A stretch of DNA of 64,000 bases from Vibrio chagasii. GTDB lineage: Bacteria > Pseudomonadota > Gammaproteobacteria > Enterobacterales > Vibrionaceae. Shown one piece after another: positions 59,875 to 64,000 of this stretch. The position numbers and the translations under genes were made by a program. The notes below the pieces were generated by a model. That model ran no database searches, was not told the origin of the DNA, and saw only the letters and a list, made by a program, of their open reading frames with translations. Every line of letters begins with the position of its first letter. Positions within the stretch are counted from its first letter, which is position 1. The stretch lies in contig NZ_AP025465.1 of NCBI RefSeq assembly GCF_024347355.1, forward strand, positions 3,162,001 through 3,226,000, given 5' to 3'.

Positions 59875-59950
59875 TGGTGCTAATACCCAGAGTCGAACTG
59901 GGGACCTCACCCTTACCAAGGGTGCGCTCTACCGACTGAGCTATATCAGC
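59875..59950 (-). tRNA. thrT: tRNA-Thr (GGT)
   Basis: The 76-nt cloverleaf includes an encoded CCA. The acceptor is GCTGATA/TATTAGC, the anticodon loop TTGGTAA in a CACCC/GGGTG stem, and the T-arm loop TTCGACT. It is the last tRNA before tufB. Confidence 0.97.
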
Positions 59951-59963
59951 ACACAAAATGAGT

Positions 59964-60038
<75 letters not shown>

Positions 60039-60077
60039 AACACGTAACTCTGTTTGAGCTATTTAACCTTTAGAATA

Positions 60078-60162
<85 letters not shown>

Positions 60163-60206
60163 AAATTTTTGAGCTTTCTCTCGTAGCCTTAAAGGAAGGG
60201 AGAAAG

Positions 60207-60282
<76 letters not shown>

Positions 60283-60295
60283 ACAAGTGGGGCGC

Positions 60296-60324
60296 ATTTT
60301 ATTGAATGATTTTCCACCTTGCAA
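60296..60324 (-). promoter_or_regulatory. Promoter of the tRNA-tufB operon
   Basis: On the minus strand TTGCAA, 17 bp, TAAAAT, then GCGCCCC directly before the first tRNA. The GC-rich discriminator implies stringent control. Confidence 0.8.
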
Positions 60325-60492
60325 TAGCAAATTGAAAAAAAGTGCAAAATTCTCTGCTCAAACTTCGACATACGACTATTTAGCTCAAGGTTTCCGTCTT
60401 TAACCCGCATCTAGTACAGGAAGATATTTTATTTATCTAGCGCTTGATGTATTTTCCATGCACTTGTTTTGTTATCCACTATAGAGTTTTGT

Positions 60493-61416
60493 ATGAGCCC
60501 ATTCATGTCATTTGACCGTACACACTGGTCTGAACTAAGGAATTTAGTTCCGATGACACTTTCTGAGAGCGACTTAAAAGAGCTTCAAGGCATCAATGAA
60601 AAGCTCACCATGGAAGAAGCTGTGGAGATCTACCTACCGCTTTCTCGTCTATTGAACCTCTATGTGGCAGCCAGACAAAACCGCAATTCAGTACTTCACC
60701 AGTTCCTCGATAAAAAAGAGAAAGCACCACCATTTATTATTGGTATTGCTGGCAGTGTTGCGGTAGGTAAAAGTACAACCGCCCGTCTACTTAAGGCCCT
60801 GCTCTCTCGTTGGGAAAACCACCCAAAAGTTGAGCTCGTCACCACTGACGGTTTCTTATATCCAAATGAAGTATTGGAAGAGAAAGGCTTGATGAGTAAG
60901 AAAGGCTTCCCTGAGTCTTATGATATTAAGCGTTTAGTTAATTTTGTCTCTGACGTTAAGGCGTGCAAAAGAAACGTCACCGCGCCAGTTTACTCGCATC
61001 TAACCTACAACATTACTGATGATGTTAAGTGTGTTGACCTACCTGACGTGTTGATCATTGAAGGCCTAAACGTATTGCAGAGTGGAATGAACTACCCACA
61101 CGAGCCACACCGTGTGTTCATTTCTGACTTCCTGGATTTTTCACTCTATGTGGATGCAGACAGCCAGCAAATCAAAGAGTGGTATATCAACCGCTTTATG
61201 AAGTTTAGAGAAGGGGCATTTACCAAGCCGGGCTCTTACTTTAGTCATTACACTAAATTATCGAACCAAGCGGCATTGGATAAAGCAGAAGGGATCTGGA
61301 GTTCAATCAATGGGTTGAACCTAGAGAAGAACATCCTTCCAACCAGAGAGCGGGCGCACCTAATCCTAAGAAAAGGTGCAGATCACATGGTTGAAGAAGT
61401 ACTACTAAGAAAATAG
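60493..61416 (+). CDS. coaA: Pantothenate kinase (type I)
   Basis: This is the first and rate-limiting step of CoA synthesis. The 307 residues carry the P-loop [17 protein letters not shown] (about 84-100), [12 protein letters not shown] and [12 protein letters not shown] at 60469 would add eight residues; ATG 60493 is preferred. It lies between the tRNA operon and convergent birA, as in E. coli. Confidence 0.96.
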   Translation: MSPFMSFDRTHWSELRNLVPMTLSESDLKELQGINEKLTMEEAVEIYLPLSRLLNLYVAARQNRNSVLHQFLDKKEKAPPFIIGIAGSVAVGKSTTARLLKALLSRWENHPKVELVTTDGFLYPNEVLEEKGLMSKKGFPESYDIKRLVNFVSDVKACKRNVTAPVYSHLTYNITDDVKCVDLPDVLIIEGLNVLQSGMNYPHEPHRVFISDFLDFSLYVDADSQQIKEWYINRFMKFREGAFTKPGSYFSHYTKLSNQAALDKAEGIWSSINGLNLEKNILPTRERAHLILRKGADHMVEEVLLRK

Positions 61417-61423
61417 GAAGGCC

Positions 61424-62389
61424 TTAGCTACCCTTTCTTAGTGAGATTTCACCGCCGATATAACTTTCGATACCATTCTCGGTTTTGAGTAACACTGCAC
61501 CCTGCTCATCAATACCTTGTACGACACCTTCAATTTCTCTAGGTCCAATAATCAGCTTCACATTGCGACCTAAGAAGTTATCCAAGCGGTTCCAACGCTC
61601 TACAAAATTCGACATCCCTTTCATTTCGTAATCAACTAGCGCCTTATCCCATGCGTTTATTAGGGTCTGTGCTAAATGGTTACGATCTGGGACTTGGCCA
61701 TCACACACCTCTTTAAGCGAGGTCCACGGCTGACCTATACCAGAAGTTGAAGGGTCCATCGACAGGTTGAGTCCTAGCCCAATCACAATATGAGCAGCAC
61801 CGCCAGATTGCCCCGACAGCTCAACTAAGATTCCCGCAAGTTTCTTATCGTTATGGTAAAGGTCATTTGGCCATTTGAGTTTCACGCCTTCAACACCCAT
61901 TTCTTCCAGAGCCTCAACAACCGCAACCCCGACAACAAGACTTAGGCCCATCGCAGCTGCCATCCCAGCGTCGAGTCTCCAGTACATCGAAAGGTATAAA
62001 TTGGCTCCAAATGGTGATACCCACTCCCTGCCACGACGACCGCGACCAGAGGCTTGGTATTCAGCAACACAAACCGAGCCAGATTCTAGCTCATTGGTGC
62101 GATCTAACAGGTGTTGGTTGGTCGAACCTATAATAGGGATCAGTTCAAGAGACGCGTTACTATTAGCAGCAGATAGTCGCTCATGGTCCAGCATGTCCAA
62201 TCGGTCCGCTAGCTTGTAGCCTTTACCCTGTACACGGTAGATATCCAAACCCCACTCTTGAATACCCTTGATGTGCTTGCTTATAGCGGCTCGAGATACC
62301 CCAATCACCTCACCGAGGTCTTCACCAGAATGAAACTCACCATCAGCAAGGCATTTTAACAGTGCTAGCTTAGTGCTGTGCTCTCTCAT
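61424..62389 (-). CDS. birA: Biotin-protein ligase and biotin operon repressor
   Basis: BirA biotinylates AccB (28544) and represses bio genes with biotinyl-AMP. The 321 residues comprise an N-terminal winged helix (EVIGVSRAAISKHIKGIQEW, about 24-43) and a ligase domain with SGRGRRGREWVSPFG (about 113-127) and KWPNDLY. The start codon overlaps the murB stop by four bases (ATGA). Confidence 0.96.
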   Translation of the reverse strand: MREHSTKLALLKCLADGEFHSGEDLGEVIGVSRAAISKHIKGIQEWGLDIYRVQGKGYKLADRLDMLDHERLSAANSNASLELIPIIGSTNQHLLDRTNELESGSVCVAEYQASGRGRRGREWVSPFGANLYLSMYWRLDAGMAAAMGLSLVVGVAVVEALEEMGVEGVKLKWPNDLYHNDKKLAGILVELSGQSGGAAHIVIGLGLNLSMDPSTSGIGQPWTSLKEVCDGQVPDRNHLAQTLINAWDKALVDYEMKGMSNFVERWNRLDNFLGRNVKLIIGPREIEGVVQGIDEQGAVLLKTENGIESYIGGEISLRKGS

Positions 62390-63432
62390 ACTAACGCCTC
62401 CAAAGCCTTGTCGAGATTTGTCTCACCATCTCTTCCCATAAAGCGAACCTCATGTTCCAGGCGAATATCGAATTTATCTAGCACAGATTGACGAACTCGT
62501 TCTGCTAACTTAAGCACATCAACGGCCGTCGCCTCATCATAGTTGATGATTACAAGTGCTTGATTTGGATGAACCTGAGCGCCACCTTGATTAACACCTT
62601 TAAACTGACATTGATCGATCAGCCAACCAGCAGCGACTTTGATCATATTCTCACTCGCATAGCCCACAATCGTTGGATACTCAGACTGCAAGCGATCAAA
62701 ATGATCTTTACTGATCACCGGGTTTTTAAAGAAGCTGCCAGCATTACCCTGAACAGAAGGGTCTGGCAATTTACTCGAGCGGATAGCACATACTTCATTA
62801 AATATCGTTTGAGGTGAAAGTGTCTCTTCAGACAGACTTTTCAAGGGACCATAGTGATTACATGGCTGCCATGCTTTCGCTAAAATTAAGCCAATCGCGA
62901 CCACAATAGCTTTGCCGTAAAGGGCGTGTTTAAAAATCGAATCTCGGTAACCAAAGAGACATTCCTCTTTGCTTAATCGCTTAACTGTATAAGTATCCAG
63001 ACAAAGAATATCGACGTATTCACATATATCCTGTAGCTCAACTCCATAAGCACCAATGTTCTGGATAGGCGCTGAGCCAGAACAACCCGGAATCATGGCT
63101 AGGTTTTCTAACCCACCAAGACCTTGCTCAACGGTCCATTTAACTAAGCTTGGCCAATCCTCACCACCATTAACATGGAGTAAATGATTATTATCCGACT
63201 CCGTTAAGGTAATACCAGACAGCTTATTGATAATGACAAGGCCTGCAAAATGCTCAGTGAAAAGCATGTTACTGCCCTTTCCTAGCATCAGCTTAGGCGT
63301 AGATTGCCATTTAGGGTCCTGATAAACCGAGACCAACTCTTCAATCGTGGTCACTTCAACCAAAGCATCACAGCTTTGATCAATAGAAAAGGTATGAACG
63401 TTTTTTAAACTAGCATTGAGATGGAATTGCAT
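62386..63432 (-). CDS. murB: UDP-N-acetylenolpyruvoylglucosamine reductase
   Basis: This FAD enzyme makes UDP-MurNAc in peptidoglycan synthesis. The 348 residues belong to the type I (E. coli) MurB group: GKGSNMLF (FAD binding, about 50-57), PGCSGSAPIQNIGAYGVELQ (about 114-133), FGYRDSIFK, and GNAGSFFKNPV with the catalytic Ser. The TTG at 63444 is less likely than ATG 63432 (MQFHLNASL). It is the murB-birA operon with a 4-bp overlap. Confidence 0.96.
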   Translation of the reverse strand: MQFHLNASLKNVHTFSIDQSCDALVEVTTIEELVSVYQDPKWQSTPKLMLGKGSNMLFTEHFAGLVIINKLSGITLTESDNNHLLHVNGGEDWPSLVKWTVEQGLGGLENLAMIPGCSGSAPIQNIGAYGVELQDICEYVDILCLDTYTVKRLSKEECLFGYRDSIFKHALYGKAIVVAIGLILAKAWQPCNHYGPLKSLSEETLSPQTIFNEVCAIRSSKLPDPSVQGNAGSFFKNPVISKDHFDRLQSEYPTIVGYASENMIKVAAGWLIDQCQFKGVNQGGAQVHPNQALVIINYDEATAVDVLKLAERVRQSVLDKFDIRLEHEVRFMGRDGETNLDKALEALV

Positions 63433-63498
63433 GGCGATATTCAATTAACTTACACTGAGTTCATTCTACAGCAGATAAACCAGTGGCGCAGTGACTGA

Positions 63499-63930
63499 AT
63501 GAACAATGTCATCATTACTCAATTAGACCCAGTAAAGGTTCCCCTTGTTAAACGCTTCTATAAAGAACACTACCCAACAGGGAAAGCCAATAAAAGTGAG
63601 TTAATTTATTCACTCTTACTTGATGACGAACTTTGTGGTGTCGTCCGTTTCCGTACGATAGAAGACTCGCGCTTACTGACAGGTATGGCGATCTCGAAAC
63701 AACATCGCGGTAAACAGTTAGGTTCCCAGCTAATGGAGTACTGTGCAACACACACACTCACAGAGAACGATTACTGCTTTGCCTATGCGCACCTTACGAG
63801 CTTCTATAGTCGGCACCAATTTGTGCAGATCGATTCTAAACAGCTACCTAACGCCTTACGGGTTTTATATGAGCGTTATTCAAATAGCGGAAAAGATCTC
63901 ATTCCTATGCAATATCAGCAAAATTGTTAG
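63499..63930 (+). CDS. GNAT family N-acetyltransferase
   Basis: The 143-residue protein has the acetyl-CoA-binding motif QHRGKQLGSQLMEY (about 68-81) preceded by the strands DDELCGVVRFR and SRLLTGMAI. The substrate is unknown. It is divergent from murB with a 66-bp shared upstream region. The remaining 70 bp of the window after it hold no recognisable feature. Confidence 0.83.
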   Translation: MNNVIITQLDPVKVPLVKRFYKEHYPTGKANKSELIYSLLLDDELCGVVRFRTIEDSRLLTGMAISKQHRGKQLGSQLMEYCATHTLTENDYCFAYAHLTSFYSRHQFVQIDSKQLPNALRVLYERYSNSGKDLIPMQYQQNC

Positions 63931-64000
63931 AGAATGCCCCGATTATCTAGTATTTGGGGCTATGCCTTTGGTAAAATTAAAGGTTCGCAATTTTGCATAT

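Overview
The window is an ordinary-density stretch of a gammaproteobacterial chromosome, almost certainly the large chromosome of a Vibrio, and probably a marine species of the Splendidus type. The species-level guess is inference. The genus call rests on gene order: birA-murB, coaA, four tRNA genes, tufB, secE-nusG, rplKA-rplJL-rpoBC, rsd, nudC, hemE, yjaG and hupA form the classical near-origin block, and dsbD, crbR, nhaP2 and actP sit side by side as in Vibrio cholerae. No phage, plasmid, integron, CRISPR array or rRNA operon was found. The only mobile element is one intact IS4-family insertion sequence related to IS50 (Tn5).

Layout. 1-9.0 kb holds the end of a Dcu-type dicarboxylate carrier, then a YfcC-family carrier and the arginine deiminase pathway (arcA, arcC, arcB). 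Next come pyrBI with a complete pyrL attenuation leader, and an ArgR paralogue. 9.2-27.7 kb holds dsbD and then an acetate-scavenging neighbourhood: crbR, nhaP2, DUF485-actP, a Fur-box operon with fumC, the transporter-kinase fusion crbS, an MFS carrier, a cNMP/CBS/DUF294 protein, a DnaQ-like exonuclease and acs. 28.0-38.0 kb holds aroQ-accBC, prmA, dusB-fis, zntR, purH and purD, a DUF1481 lipoprotein and hupA. 38.2-46.1 kb holds a CNNM/CBS protein, the insertion sequence, yjaG, a hydroxyacid dehydrogenase with an Fe-S uracil-DNA-glycosylase-like gene, hemE, nudC and rsd. From 46.3 kb to the end lie the RNA polymerase and ribosomal protein operons, nusG-secE, tufB with its tRNAs, coaA, birA-murB and a GNAT acetyltransferase.

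How the genes work together. The arc genes make carbamoyl phosphate, ATP and ornithine from arginine. The adjacent pyrBI genes spend carbamoyl phosphate on pyrimidines, and the ArgR paralogue beside them is a plausible local regulator. ActP imports acetate and Acs activates it. CrbS and CrbR are known to control acs in Vibrio and Pseudomonas, so sensor, regulator, importer and enzyme all lie within 17 kb.

The observations most worth checking are: an orphan promoter-hairpin-terminator unit between nudC and hemE that looks like a small RNA gene; the insertion sequence sitting exactly inside the loop of a shared terminator; a 38-bp perfect palindrome inside the DUF294 gene; the ArgR paralogue with Asn at a conserved effector-site Asp, plus an inverted repeat upstream that reads as two ARG boxes; and a terminator-like hairpin pressed against the crbS start. 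No wholly new multi-gene system was identified.
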